From Aeromicrobium erythreum (GTDB taxonomy: Bacteria > Actinomycetota > Actinomycetes > Propionibacteriales > Nocardioidaceae): a stretch of DNA of 64,000 nucleotides. Positions 26,172 through 34,900 of the stretch are shown one piece after another (the first letter of the stretch is position 1; every line of letters begins with the position of its first letter). The stretch spans positions 2,480,001 through 2,544,000 of the forward strand of contig NZ_CP011502.1 in the NCBI RefSeq assembly GCF_001509405.1, read 5' to 3'. The notes beneath the pieces are model-generated. The model made no database searches, was not told the DNA's origin, and saw only the letters and a program-made list of their open reading frames with translations. Both the position numbers and the translations under genes were made by a program.

Positions 26172-28298
26172 ATGCCAGGGATCGACAACGCCATCGTCCA
26201 CTACTACGACCGCCTACGACCTGGCCCGACCGAGGGAGCGGGCCCGACCGAGGGACCCTCGTTCGAGCTGCCCGACCTCGACGAGCGCTGGCGGGAGTTC
26301 TTCGCCGTCTCGAGCATCGCCGCCGCCCCGCTGCACGCGCCATCGGCGTTCGACGGGCTGGACGTGGTGCTGCTCGACCTCATGGGCAATCCGCGGACGC
26401 GCACCACGAAGACGAACCCGTCGCTGCTCATGGTGGCCCGCGCCGTCGTCCACGTCACCTCGACGGGGCGGCCCCTCACGATCGTCACCCCGTCGTCAGC
26501 GAACAAGGCGACCGCCCTGCGCGACGCCGTCCTCCGCGCCTACGAGTGTGGTCTCGTCTCGCCCGAGGAGCTCAACGTCGTCTGTCTGGTGCCGCCCTCC
26601 TCGGTGGAGAAGATCTGGTCGTCGCCGCTCGCCACCCACCCGGAGTGGGCTCGCCGGAACCCGGTGCTGGTCCTGGACGAGGGCGCGCGCTCGTCGGTCA
26701 AGCAGGTCGTCGAGGCCCTCCGGGTCCACCACCAGCAGGGTGCGGACCACCAGGACGACGCCACCTGGTGGTTCACGATGCAGCTCGACAACTACACGTT
26801 CGCGGATCGCCTGCGGGCCTGGTTCGAGACCGACCTCCTCCCGACGGACGGGCGCCGCTGGCACTCCCACGCCGTGTCCAGCGCCTTCGGCCTCCTGGGT
26901 CACGCGCGGGGGACTCCCTCGACCGGTCCCCACCCGGGGTACCTCCTGGTCCAGCACCTGGCGACGCCGGACATGGTCCTGCACCTGCGCACCGGGTCCT
27001 TCGACCGAGCCGGCCTCCCCCGCTACGACCTCACGCCGAGGGGGTTCGCGCAGCAGGGTGACCCGCACTTCCCCGGGGTGACGCAGTCCCTCGACGAGGT
27101 CCTCGAGCCCACCTTCTACACCCACGCGCCGCCGACCCAGGAGCGCATGCAGCGACTCATCGAGGAGCGCGGCGGCGACGGGATCGTGGTGTCGCTGCAG
27201 GAGTGCCTCGAGACCTACGACGTCGTGCGGGGACTCCTCCGCGACCTCGTGCCCCTGCCCGCGGACCCTCGCGACCTCCGCGAGTGGTCGTTGTCCATGG
27301 CGATGACCGGCAGCCTCCTGGCGGCACGGCGGGGACTGCTCGACGACGTCGAGTCGCTCGTGGTCCACGCCAGCGGCTCCTACGCGGTCGGCGACTACGT
27401 CCCCGTGCCGGCGCACGTCACCGCGACGGTCGGCTCCGCGCAGGAGCTGGCCGACGTGGTCCGGACGACGCAGGCCCGCACCTCCACCAGCACGTCCGCA
27501 CGACCCACCAGCAGAAGGAGAAGCACCATGACGCACTGCCCCATCAGCATCCTGTCCGCCGTCGACTTCAACGACGAGGTGATCCCGCGCGACGACCTGG
27601 TCCGGACGGCGCGCGAGATGCTCGACGAGCACGGGTACGTCCAGCTGGTCAACGTCCCCGACGACTTCCACTACGTCGACTTCGCCTCGGAGTTCGGCGA
27701 CTTCGTGCCCAACTACGGCGGTCCCGTCGTCGGCGACGTGCGGCCGGAGCCGGGGATGGAGGACGTCTACCACGCGGGGAACACCAGGCCGCTGACCCCG
27801 CACACCGAGGGGTACGACTTCACGACGCCACCTCCGCGCTACCTCATGCTCTGGTGCGTCACGCCCGCCTCCGGCGAGGGCGGTGAGACGACCATCGGTG
27901 ACACCAAGCCCTGGATCGAGGCGCTCGACGACAGCGACCGCGAGCACCTCTACTCCACCGTCTTCCACTGGAAGACGACCGACGGCATCGCGCGCAAGGG
28001 GCTCGACCTGCACACCGAGCACCCTGTGCTCGAGGACATGGGCGCGCCGACCCCCACCGTCCGCTTCTCCTGCAACAACCTGCTGCACGAGGACGACGAC
28101 GTCGCCGTGCGTCTGCAGGCCGAGTGGCAGCGCCGCTACGCCGACGAGGCCGTCTGGATCCGTTACCACCGCAACGACGTCCTGCTGTGGGACAACTGGC
28201 GCGTCCTGCACGCACGCAACGCCTTCTCCGACCCGCAGCGCCACCTGCGTCGTCTGCAGATCCGACCGGCCGGCGTCCTCGCCGGCGTCCAGGGCTGA
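26172..28298 (+). CDS. DUF6002-like protein fused in frame to a TauD/TfdA-type 2-oxoglutarate dioxygenase
   Basis: One open frame of 708 residues holds two domains. Residues 1 to about 440 have NPRTRTTKTNPSLLMVARAV and IVTPSSANKATALRDAVLRA, which recall fold-type II PLP enzymes; I know similar proteins as DUF6002. Residues 453-708 (from MTHCPISILS) form an Fe(II)/2-oxoglutarate oxygenase, with HTE (metal ligands) in LTPHTEGYDF and the distal His in WRVLHARNAF, then Arg in RRLQIRP. A linker rich in Thr, Ser and Arg joins them. No stop codon separates the halves, yet a strong ribosome-binding site precedes the second domain. The ATG at 26172 follows GGGGGGA; an in-frame ATG at 26109 is possible. 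This is the first gene of the 26.2-36.9 kb operon. Confidence 0.72.
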   Translation: MPGIDNAIVHYYDRLRPGPTEGAGPTEGPSFELPDLDERWREFFAVSSIAAAPLHAPSAFDGLDVVLLDLMGNPRTRTTKTNPSLLMVARAVVHVTSTGRPLTIVTPSSANKATALRDAVLRAYECGLVSPEELNVVCLVPPSSVEKIWSSPLATHPEWARRNPVLVLDEGARSSVKQVVEALRVHHQQGADHQDDATWWFTMQLDNYTFADRLRAWFETDLLPTDGRRWHSHAVSSAFGLLGHARGTPSTGPHPGYLLVQHLATPDMVLHLRTGSFDRAGLPRYDLTPRGFAQQGDPHFPGVTQSLDEVLEPTFYTHAPPTQERMQRLIEERGGDGIVVSLQECLETYDVVRGLLRDLVPLPADPRDLREWSLSMAMTGSLLAARRGLLDDVESLVVHASGSYAVGDYVPVPAHVTATVGSAQELADVVRTTQARTSTSTSARPTSRRRSTMTHCPISILSAVDFNDEVIPRDDLVRTAREMLDEHGYVQLVNVPDDFHYVDFASEFGDFVPNYGGPVVGDVRPEPGMEDVYHAGNTRPLTPHTEGYDFTTPPPRYLMLWCVTPASGEGGETTIGDTKPWIEALDDSDREHLYSTVFHWKTTDGIARKGLDLHTEHPVLEDMGAPTPTVRFSCNNLLHEDDDVAVRLQAEWQRRYADEAVWIRYHRNDVLLWDNWRVLHARNAFSDPQRHLRRLQIRPAGVLAGVQG
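27513..27530 (+). promoter_or_regulatory. internal ribosome-binding site and ATG before the dioxygenase domain
   Basis: AGAAGGAG (27513-27520) lies 7 nt before an in-frame ATG (27528-27530). It is the best ribosome-binding site in the operon and would give a free 256-residue dioxygenase (27528-28298) in addition to the 708-residue fusion. Confidence 0.55.
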
Positions 28299-28331
28299 GG
28301 TCACGCCATCAGCGCGCACGCCAGGACGGTC

Positions 28332-29357
28332 ATGGTCATCGGGACCGGCCGCTTCGCGACGCAGCTCGTCCGGCGACTCACCACCGTCGTCGACGTCCCG
28401 CTGCACGTCGTGCAGTGCGGTCGCGGGCACCGGACGTCACAGGAGGAGGTCCACGCCGACGACCTCGTGCAGCACACCTACGCCCGGACCCCGACCCTGT
28501 CCGGGCCCCGGGGCCGCGAGGACCTGCAGGCTCTGCTCGAGCGGTGGGGACCGTCGGTCGTCGTGGTCGCGACGTCGCACTACTCGCCCTACGCGGGGGG
28601 CGTCGGGGGTGTCCCGTTCGGCTCCTCGCTGGCGCAACAGCTGCCCGTCGCCCTCACGGTGGCCGAGGTGGCCCACACCCGCTCCCGGCCACCGCTGCTG
28701 CTCAACGCCTGCTACCCCGAGCTGGTGAACACCGTGTGCTCGATGCTCGAGCTGCCGTTCCACGCCGGTCTTGGCAACGCCCAGACCCTCAACTGGAGCG
28801 AGCGCGCGGACGAGGCGACACGAGTCCTCGGCCATCACGCCCACCTCGGCTCGGGTGACGTCGCCGCTCCTCTCGTGGCGGCGACGGACCTGCGGACCGT
28901 CCACGAACCCTCCCGATCCGAGCTGGACCGCATCGCCCGTCGCCGCGCACTGCCGCGGGAGCAGCGCAACGCGTTCGGGGCGACGGCAGCCGGAGACCTC
29001 GTAGCGACGCTGGCGGCGTCGGGGACCTGCACGGACCTCCTCCCCGGCGTCGGCACGTTCGGCGGCGCGGTGCCGGTCTCCCTCTCTCTCGGGTCCGGAG
29101 CCGCCGCCTCGGCGGAGGCCGACGTCCTCCTGCGCCCGGAGGACGCGACGCTCGCCCGCGCGCGTCACCGAGCAGCGAGCGCGTCGGAGGGGTGGACGTT
29201 CGACGAGGGTCGGCTCGAGCTCTCGGCGCAGGCGGCGGAGGGCATGGGCGCGTGGGCGCCGTCGAGCACGATCCTCGACGCCGCCGGCCTTCGAGCGTGG
29301 GCCACGAGGACCATCGCCTCGCTCCACGGCACGCTCGCGCAGGGAGCCCACCCGTGA
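28332..29357 (+). CDS. NAD(P)-binding malate/lactate dehydrogenase-like protein
   Basis: This 341-residue protein starts with a Rossmann motif (VIGTGRFATQLVRRL). It then follows the lactate/malate dehydrogenase plan: VVVVATSHYSPY at the end of the NAD fold, PPLLLNACYPELVNTVCSM where TNPVD normally sits, and a C-terminal PLRPEDATLARARHR-type helix. The usual catalytic DxxR...H set is not clear, so substrate and activity are open. Oxidation of a 2-hydroxy acid to the 2-oxo acid used by the ThDP decarboxylase encoded downstream would fit. The ATG is the only start after an in-frame stop; the next gene overlaps by 4 bp. Confidence 0.55.
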   Translation: MVIGTGRFATQLVRRLTTVVDVPLHVVQCGRGHRTSQEEVHADDLVQHTYARTPTLSGPRGREDLQALLERWGPSVVVVATSHYSPYAGGVGGVPFGSSLAQQLPVALTVAEVAHTRSRPPLLLNACYPELVNTVCSMLELPFHAGLGNAQTLNWSERADEATRVLGHHAHLGSGDVAAPLVAATDLRTVHEPSRSELDRIARRRALPREQRNAFGATAAGDLVATLAASGTCTDLLPGVGTFGGAVPVSLSLGSGAAASAEADVLLRPEDATLARARHRAASASEGWTFDEGRLELSAQAAEGMGAWAPSSTILDAAGLRAWATRTIASLHGTLAQGAHP

Positions 29358-30538
29358 GGGCCGACCGGATCCTGCGAGCGCGAGTCCGCCACGCCTGGGA
29401 CAACACGGCGAATCCGGTGGTCGGCCGAGCCCACACCCAGTGGGACGTCGTCCGCGGCGTCCCCCACGTCGTCAGCCGCGTCGTCGACGACCCCGCGGCG
29501 CCCACCGTCGGGTACCGCGGCTTCCACCAGGGCCTCGCCAACGTGCTCCAGCTGACCGACGTGCTGCGCGCGCGGTCGTTCCCGGGCCGGGTCGAGTGGA
29601 CCACCGAGGCCCCGTCGCGGTCGGCACGCCGCGCCTCCCGGCAGGAGACCGCCGACATCGAGCTCGTCGGCGCGCCGAGCGGGACGGTCCTGTCGTCGCC
29701 GGGAGAAGCGACCGTCGTCCTGCCCTTCCGCGTCCACCTCGTGGTGCGGACGCCCGACCTGGCGACGGTCCGCGCCCACGTGTCGAAGCGGGAGCGGCCT
29801 CGCTTCAACGAGTCCCTGCGCCACGAGCGCTTCCGACCACGGATCGTCCGCGACGAGGCCTCGGTCGTCGACTTCTTCCATCGGATGCACCGTCCCACGA
29901 TGCAGGCGCGTCATGCCGAGAAGTCCCGGACGGAGTCGCTCGAGGCAGCCGTGCTCCTCGCCTCGCGCGGCGGGCTCTTCCTCTCCGACGACGCCGACGG
30001 CCCCGTCGCCGGGTGCCTGTACACGGTGCGTCGCGGTGTCTTCACCACGCGACTGCTGGGAGTGCGTGACGGAGCGGACGAGCACTACGACAGCGGCGCG
30101 TTCAAGGCGCTCTACCACCTCATGATGCAGCACTGCGCCCTCGCCGACGGGCTGGAGACCATGGACCTCTTCGGCACGGAGGCCTTCTGCTCGAAGGGCA
30201 TCTACCAGTGGAAGCGACGCCTCGGTGCCGCCGTGGTGGAGGCTCCCAACCACTTCGGCTCCAAGCAGCTGCTGATGAGCGTCACCCGGGACCGGCCGGG
30301 CGTCCGACGCTTCCTCGTCGAGAACCCCGTCCTCGCCCGCATGCCGCGCGACGTGACCCTGCACGGGTCACCTCCGGCTGCCGACGCCGCGCTGAGGCCG
30401 CTGCGCTTCGTCGACACCGGCCTCTCGCCCGGGCACCCCGTGGCGACGACAGCGCGAGGGCTCGAGCCCGAGCTCACGGTCGACCTCGACACCTTCCTCG
30501 CCGCTCCGGCGAGCATCGCGCCGAGGAGGACCGTGTGA
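29354..30538 (+). CDS. Fem/GNAT-like acyl- or aminoacyltransferase
   Basis: This 394-residue protein has a C-terminal GNAT-type half. It reads LEAAVLLASRGGLFLSDDADGPVAGCLYTVRRG (strands leading to the cofactor site), then AFKALYHLMMQHCALADGLETMDLFGTEAFCSKGIYQWKRRLGA. The closing SKGIYQWKRRLGA recalls FemAB/BioF2-like proteins, where a similar segment ends the second GNAT fold. In dehydrophos biosynthesis, related enzymes use aminoacyl-tRNA to form amide bonds; such a role here is inference. The GTG start (29354) and the following GTG (30535) both overlap neighbouring stops by 4 bp, so it is tightly coupled in the operon. Confidence 0.55.
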   Translation: MRADRILRARVRHAWDNTANPVVGRAHTQWDVVRGVPHVVSRVVDDPAAPTVGYRGFHQGLANVLQLTDVLRARSFPGRVEWTTEAPSRSARRASRQETADIELVGAPSGTVLSSPGEATVVLPFRVHLVVRTPDLATVRAHVSKRERPRFNESLRHERFRPRIVRDEASVVDFFHRMHRPTMQARHAEKSRTESLEAAVLLASRGGLFLSDDADGPVAGCLYTVRRGVFTTRLLGVRDGADEHYDSGAFKALYHLMMQHCALADGLETMDLFGTEAFCSKGIYQWKRRLGAAVVEAPNHFGSKQLLMSVTRDRPGVRRFLVENPVLARMPRDVTLHGSPPAADAALRPLRFVDTGLSPGHPVATTARGLEPELTVDLDTFLAAPASIAPRRTV

Positions 30539-33018
30539 CGAGCCGCCACGGCAGGGCAGGGCGACCCTCGGACCCGCCCACCGAGACGTCCCTCCGCTGG
30601 CGGCTGCTTCCCCACAGCGTCGTGCGCATGGCGGGGTTCGCGTTCGACCGCCTCGACGTCCTGCAGGACACGGCCGTGACGAGTGCTGCCCTGGCGGTGC
30701 TCGAGGCGCGTCGTGCCCGCCAGGACGCGGCTCGCGGTCGACGAGCCGGCGAGCGTGGTGCCCTCAGCGGCGAGCAGGCGGCCCGTCTGGTCACCGAGGC
30801 CGAGCGGGAGTACGAGAACGCGCACGCGACGAGCTGCGCCGCCACCGGGTCACGTCTGCACCGGGAGTTCGCCGACGACCCCCTGCTGCGTGCCACGGTG
30901 ATGCTGTCGAACGAGGACCTCTGGGCCCGACTCCGGCCGTGGCTCGACCGGACGCCCCCGGACGACCTCACTCGACGGGATCGACGGCACGTCGACACCC
31001 TCGCCCTGTACCTGCAACGCTGCTGCGCCAAGAACGACACGGCGAGCCACCACGGGCCCTTCGCCCCGGGGAGCGTGCACCGTGGCGCCACCGGGCTGCG
31101 TCTCTCGGGAGAACGCCACCGCCTCCCTCTCCTGTCGCGTCGAGCGACGTACGAGATCTGCGAGACGCTCCGCGACGACGCCACCCTCCGCCCCCACCTG
31201 CCGGTCCGCGTCTCGCCCGCCGTCGTCCGTCCGTCCGACCTGCCGCCCGGCGACGACTCGGTGCGCACGTGGATGGTGGAGCTGGACCACACCCGCCGCG
31301 CGAGCAGACTGCACGACGTCGCGACCGTCACACCTCTGCACCTGACCGGCGGACAGCACGCCCTGCTGGTCGACCTGCTGCAACGTGCGCGGGACGCGCG
31401 GGAGGTGACGGTCCGCGACGTCGAGCGCATGGCGCGTCGGCGAGGTGTCAGCGGGACGGACCTGGACGCGCTCTACCGCGATCGCGCGCTCGAGGTCGGG
31501 CCGCACGTGCCCTACGGCGAGCCCGACCCGCTCCCCCACCTCCTCGCAGCGGTACCACCCGACCATGCGGCGTCGAGCCTGCTGCACGAGTGCGGCGCGG
31601 CGGTGCGTGCCTTCGGCGTACGCCCCGCACCGGACGACGACGCGGCGCTGACGGCGGTGAACGACGCAGTGCGGTCGATCGTCCGTCAGGTCCGACGACC
31701 TGCTCGGGCGGCGACCTTCTACAGCGACCGCAGCTTCGTGCACGAGGAGTGCATCGGACCGCTCGAGGAGCTCAGGACCGGCGCTCGGGCCCACGCGCTG
31801 CTCGAGGACGCCCTGCAACCGGTCCTCGAGCTGTTCATGGCCCGGGCGCACCTGGCCCACCAGGCCCAGGTCGCCGCCTTCGCCGCGTGGTTCGACCGCA
31901 CCTTCGCCTCGTCCAGCGTGAGCGTCGAGACGTACGTCCGTGCACTCCTGGACGACGCGGCGGGTCTGGAGTCGATCGCGCACGAGGTCAGCAGCAGCGC
32001 GCTGCGCTCCGACGAGCGCCTCCGCGCCGTTCTCGACCTGGACCCGCTCGCCGCGCGACAGGTCCTCGACCCGGGCGTGATCCACCGGTTCCTGGACGAG
32101 GCGAGCGCCGGGACGCCCGTGCGCGGGCCGGCGATCTGCAACCCGGACGTGATGATCCACGCCGGCAGTGCCGGCGACCTGGACGCGGGTCGGTTCCGTC
32201 TCGTGGTCGGTGACCTGCACGCCGACGAGGACAACCTCACGCACGGACTCTTCGGGCCCTTCCTCGCCAGCCACGCGCCCGAGCTCCCTGACACGGTCCT
32301 GGCGGCGTACCGACAGCTCGTGGGTCCGTCGGAGCGACTGGTCGACGTGTGTCTCGCGCACCGCAACAAGACGTTCCTGCGTCAGCCGCTGGACCTCGTC
32401 GACCTCGAGCTGCAGGACCCGAGCCCGCGACCCTCGACCCGCCTCCGCCTCGACGAGCTGCTGGTCGTGCGCACCCCCCGGGGACTCGCCCTGCGCGAGC
32501 AGGGGCGTCCGGAGGACCTGCGGCTCGTGACGCTGCCCCTCGCGTGGTCCGGGGTGGAGATCAACCCCTTCGCCGTGTTCGGGTTCCCGCAGCGCGACGG
32601 GGCACCGCTCCTTCCCCTCGGGACGGAACGCCACCTCCCTCGACTCGAGCTCGGGCCCGCCGTCGTGCAGCGGGAGACGTGGGCCGTCGATCCGCGGACG
32701 GTGGCTCCCGGGTCCCCCACCACCCAGTTCCTCGCCGTCCAGCAGCTCCGACGCGACCACGGCATGCCCGCGCACGTCTACGCGAAGAGCGCCGACGAGC
32801 CGAAGCCCGTGTTCGTGGACCTCGACAGCCCGCTCCTCGTGAAGGCCTTCGCGGCGCTGTGCCGCGACACGAGCGAGGACGTGGTGGTCCAGGAGATGTT
32901 CCCGTCCCGCGCAGGACTGTGGGTGGACTGGGGCGACGGACCCGTCACGTCGGAGCTGCGGTGCACCGCCGTCACCGGACGAGCTCTCGACCCGGACCGA
33001 GGAGAGGAAGCATCATGA
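30535..33018 (+). CDS. LanB-type lantibiotic dehydratase glutamylation domain (PEARL-like), no elimination domain
   Basis: This 827-residue protein resembles the N-terminal, aminoacyl-tRNA-dependent domain of class I lantibiotic dehydratases. Diagnostic stretches are LRWRLLPHSVVRMAGFAFDRL at the start, LYLQRCCAKNDTASHHGPFAPG (compare the family's KNDTxxFFGPxxWG) and, near the end, HVYAKSADEPKPVFVDLDSPLL, VVVQEMFPSRAGLWVDW and VTSELR. It ends there: the SpaB_C elimination domain is missing and not encoded nearby. Stand-alone forms (PEARLs) add amino acids from aminoacyl-tRNA to a carrier peptide, or have other acyl-tRNA-dependent roles. No precursor peptide is seen in the operon. It overlaps the next gene by ATGA. 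Confidence 0.72.
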   Translation: MTSRHGRAGRPSDPPTETSLRWRLLPHSVVRMAGFAFDRLDVLQDTAVTSAALAVLEARRARQDAARGRRAGERGALSGEQAARLVTEAEREYENAHATSCAATGSRLHREFADDPLLRATVMLSNEDLWARLRPWLDRTPPDDLTRRDRRHVDTLALYLQRCCAKNDTASHHGPFAPGSVHRGATGLRLSGERHRLPLLSRRATYEICETLRDDATLRPHLPVRVSPAVVRPSDLPPGDDSVRTWMVELDHTRRASRLHDVATVTPLHLTGGQHALLVDLLQRARDAREVTVRDVERMARRRGVSGTDLDALYRDRALEVGPHVPYGEPDPLPHLLAAVPPDHAASSLLHECGAAVRAFGVRPAPDDDAALTAVNDAVRSIVRQVRRPARAATFYSDRSFVHEECIGPLEELRTGARAHALLEDALQPVLELFMARAHLAHQAQVAAFAAWFDRTFASSSVSVETYVRALLDDAAGLESIAHEVSSSALRSDERLRAVLDLDPLAARQVLDPGVIHRFLDEASAGTPVRGPAICNPDVMIHAGSAGDLDAGRFRLVVGDLHADEDNLTHGLFGPFLASHAPELPDTVLAAYRQLVGPSERLVDVCLAHRNKTFLRQPLDLVDLELQDPSPRPSTRLRLDELLVVRTPRGLALREQGRPEDLRLVTLPLAWSGVEINPFAVFGFPQRDGAPLLPLGTERHLPRLELGPAVVQRETWAVDPRTVAPGSPTTQFLAVQQLRRDHGMPAHVYAKSADEPKPVFVDLDSPLLVKAFAALCRDTSEDVVVQEMFPSRAGLWVDWGDGPVTSELRCTAVTGRALDPDRGEEAS

Positions 33019-34349
33019 TCACGCCCCCACGACCGTCGGCACCCCTGGAGCTCGTCCGCGGGACCGTCCGGGAGGGCACCGCGGACACCGGCATCCCGCC
33101 GCGCGAGGGATGCCCGCTCTCCCCCGTCGTCCTGCCGCGGGCGACCGAGCGCGAGGTCCAGCGGGCCGGTCTCGCTCTCCTCGACCTGTCGCGTCGCACT
33201 GTCCTCGACCTCGGCGACAGCACGCAGGCGCGGATGGAGGCCTTCGGGACCACGGCGGAGGACTACCCGTTGTTCAGCCGGGACCAGCAGTTCGAGGACC
33301 GCTTCTGCGACGTCTTCGCGCGTCCGGACTTCGTGGTCACGGACGCAGGCCCCCAGATCTTGGAGTTCAACGTGAGCGGCGCCGTCGGTGGTGTGCCGGA
33401 GCTGAGCACGTTGCAGAGCGCGCTCTCCGACGTCTACGCACGGGACGAGGGGGTCACCTGGGACTGGAGCGACCCGTACGACGATCGCGCGCGCACCTTC
33501 GCCGACGTGGTCCGCGCATGCGGCCTCGAGCCACGCGTGCTGGTGCTGGGCTCGGTGCGCGACCTCAAGCACACCGACAGCACCAAGATCTTCGACCTGG
33601 AGGTCGCCGCGTTGGACCGCGCCGGCCTGCAGGGCGACTTCGCGGAGCCGGAGGGCCTCGTGCCTCTGCTCGAGTCGCTCCCGGCAGGCGCCGTCTCGCA
33701 CCCACTCAGCCTCAGGATGTTCACGGTCCCCGAGTGGGCCGAGCTCGGCATCGACCTGACGCCCGTCCGGGAGTGGCTCGACCGTGGCTCGTGGCTGCTC
33801 ACCTCCCAGACGTCGTCGTTCCTCGCCAACAAGAAGACCCTCGCCTGGCTGTCGGAAGGACTGCCCTGGATGACCGCGCGCGAACGCGAGCTGGTCGACC
33901 GGTACGTGCCCTGGTCGCGGGTGACCGGGGACCGGGACACCTCCCTGCCCGACGGCTCCCGCGGCGCGCTCGGCGCCTACGCCTTGGCTCACCAGGACGA
34001 CCTCGTCCTGAAGAAGGGCATCGGCATGCAGGGCCTCCAGGTCACCGTCGGCCGCGACACGACAGCGGCGGGGTGGTCCGACGCCGTCGAGGCGGCGGTC
34101 CGTGACCGCGACTCCGTGGTGCAGCGGTACGTCGAGCCGTCGCTCCAGGAGGTGTGGATGAGCCACGGGCCTGCGGAGGACGAGGTGGAGCTGCTGCGGA
34201 CGCGCCCCATCGTCAGCTACTTCCTGTTCGGTCGTCGCGCCGGGAGCGGGTGGGCCCGCTTCCGACCTGACGACACCTTCGGCGTGGTGAGCCGCGAAGG
34301 GTTCAACGCCTACGAGACCGCCATCGCACCCCGCGAGGAGACACCATGA
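33015..34349 (+). CDS. ATP-grasp-like carboxylate-amine ligase
   Basis: This 444-residue protein contains QILEFNVSGAVGGVPE, a metal- and substrate-loop-like motif. It also has WLLTSQTSSFLANKKTLAWLSE and LVLKKGIGMQGLQVTVGRD, which resemble the nucleotide-binding lysines and glycine-rich loop of ATP-grasp enzymes in the circularly permuted order seen in glutathionylspermidine-synthase-like ligases. It would join a carboxylate, activated as acyl phosphate, to an amine. With the LanB-like and Fem-like proteins it is the third potential amide-forming enzyme of the operon. The ATG at 33015 overlaps the previous stop by 4 bp. The exact family is uncertain. Confidence 0.58.
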   Translation: MITPPRPSAPLELVRGTVREGTADTGIPPREGCPLSPVVLPRATEREVQRAGLALLDLSRRTVLDLGDSTQARMEAFGTTAEDYPLFSRDQQFEDRFCDVFARPDFVVTDAGPQILEFNVSGAVGGVPELSTLQSALSDVYARDEGVTWDWSDPYDDRARTFADVVRACGLEPRVLVLGSVRDLKHTDSTKIFDLEVAALDRAGLQGDFAEPEGLVPLLESLPAGAVSHPLSLRMFTVPEWAELGIDLTPVREWLDRGSWLLTSQTSSFLANKKTLAWLSEGLPWMTARERELVDRYVPWSRVTGDRDTSLPDGSRGALGAYALAHQDDLVLKKGIGMQGLQVTVGRDTTAAGWSDAVEAAVRDRDSVVQRYVEPSLQEVWMSHGPAEDEVELLRTRPIVSYFLFGRRAGSGWARFRPDDTFGVVSREGFNAYETAIAPREETP

Positions 34350-34900
34350 ACTCGACCACGGCACCACCGACGACGCCGCCCCGCCCGCCCGGCGTCGCGG
34401 AGCCATCGGGCTTCGCAGCCTCGGCAGCAGCCCTCTACGAGGACCTCGTCGCGGACGGCGCGACGTCCCACGTCGGCACGCCCTGCGGCATCCTCGCGCC
34501 GCTGTGGACCCAGGCGGAGAACGATCCTCGGGTGACGCTGACGACGATCTCGCGGGAGGACACCGCGCTCGCCTTCGCCGCGGGCCAGGCGCTCGCCGGG
34601 GGACGGCCGGTCGTGCTGATGCAGAACTCGGGCTTCGGGAGCTGCGTGAACGTCATGGCGTCCCTGGTCTGCGCCTTCGAGCTGCCAGTGACGCTCGTCG
34701 TGAGCCTGCGCGGCACCGGGGTCGACCACACGGCCGAGAACCGCGGCATGGGCGCTGTGACCCGGACGCTCCTCGATGCGTGGCGCGTCCCGTGCGTCGC
34801 GCTCGACGAGCCCGGCTCACGGGCTCCGCTCCGCCGGCTCGACCCGGTCGGCCCTCGGGCGGTGCTCGTGGGTCCCAGCTACTTCGGATGGCGCCCGTGA
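34346..34900 (+). CDS. ThDP-dependent 2-oxoacid decarboxylase, alpha (Pyr-domain) subunit
   Basis: This 184-residue subunit matches the N-terminal domain of phosphonopyruvate/sulfopyruvate decarboxylases. GATSHVGTPCGILAPLW is the family opening, ISREDTALAFAAGQALAGGRPVVLMQNSGFGSCVNVMASL includes the catalytic Glu that activates the thiamine cofactor, and VSLRGTGVDHTAENRGMG follows. It needs the beta subunit encoded next (GTGA overlap at 34897). In methanogens the same split arrangement (ComD/ComE) decarboxylates sulfopyruvate; in phosphonate producers one fused chain decarboxylates phosphonopyruvate. No PEP mutase gene is visible, so the substrate is open. Confidence 0.8.
   Translation: MNSTTAPPTTPPRPPGVAEPSGFAASAAALYEDLVADGATSHVGTPCGILAPLWTQAENDPRVTLTTISREDTALAFAAGQALAGGRPVVLMQNSGFGSCVNVMASLVCAFELPVTLVVSLRGTGVDHTAENRGMGAVTRTLLDAWRVPCVALDEPGSRAPLRRLDPVGPRAVLVGPSYFGWRP

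Noticed and set aside
26222..26257. Short tandem duplication encoding GPTEGAGPTEGP
   Set aside because: Only two units of about 15-18 bp; probably chance or a minor slippage event without clear function.
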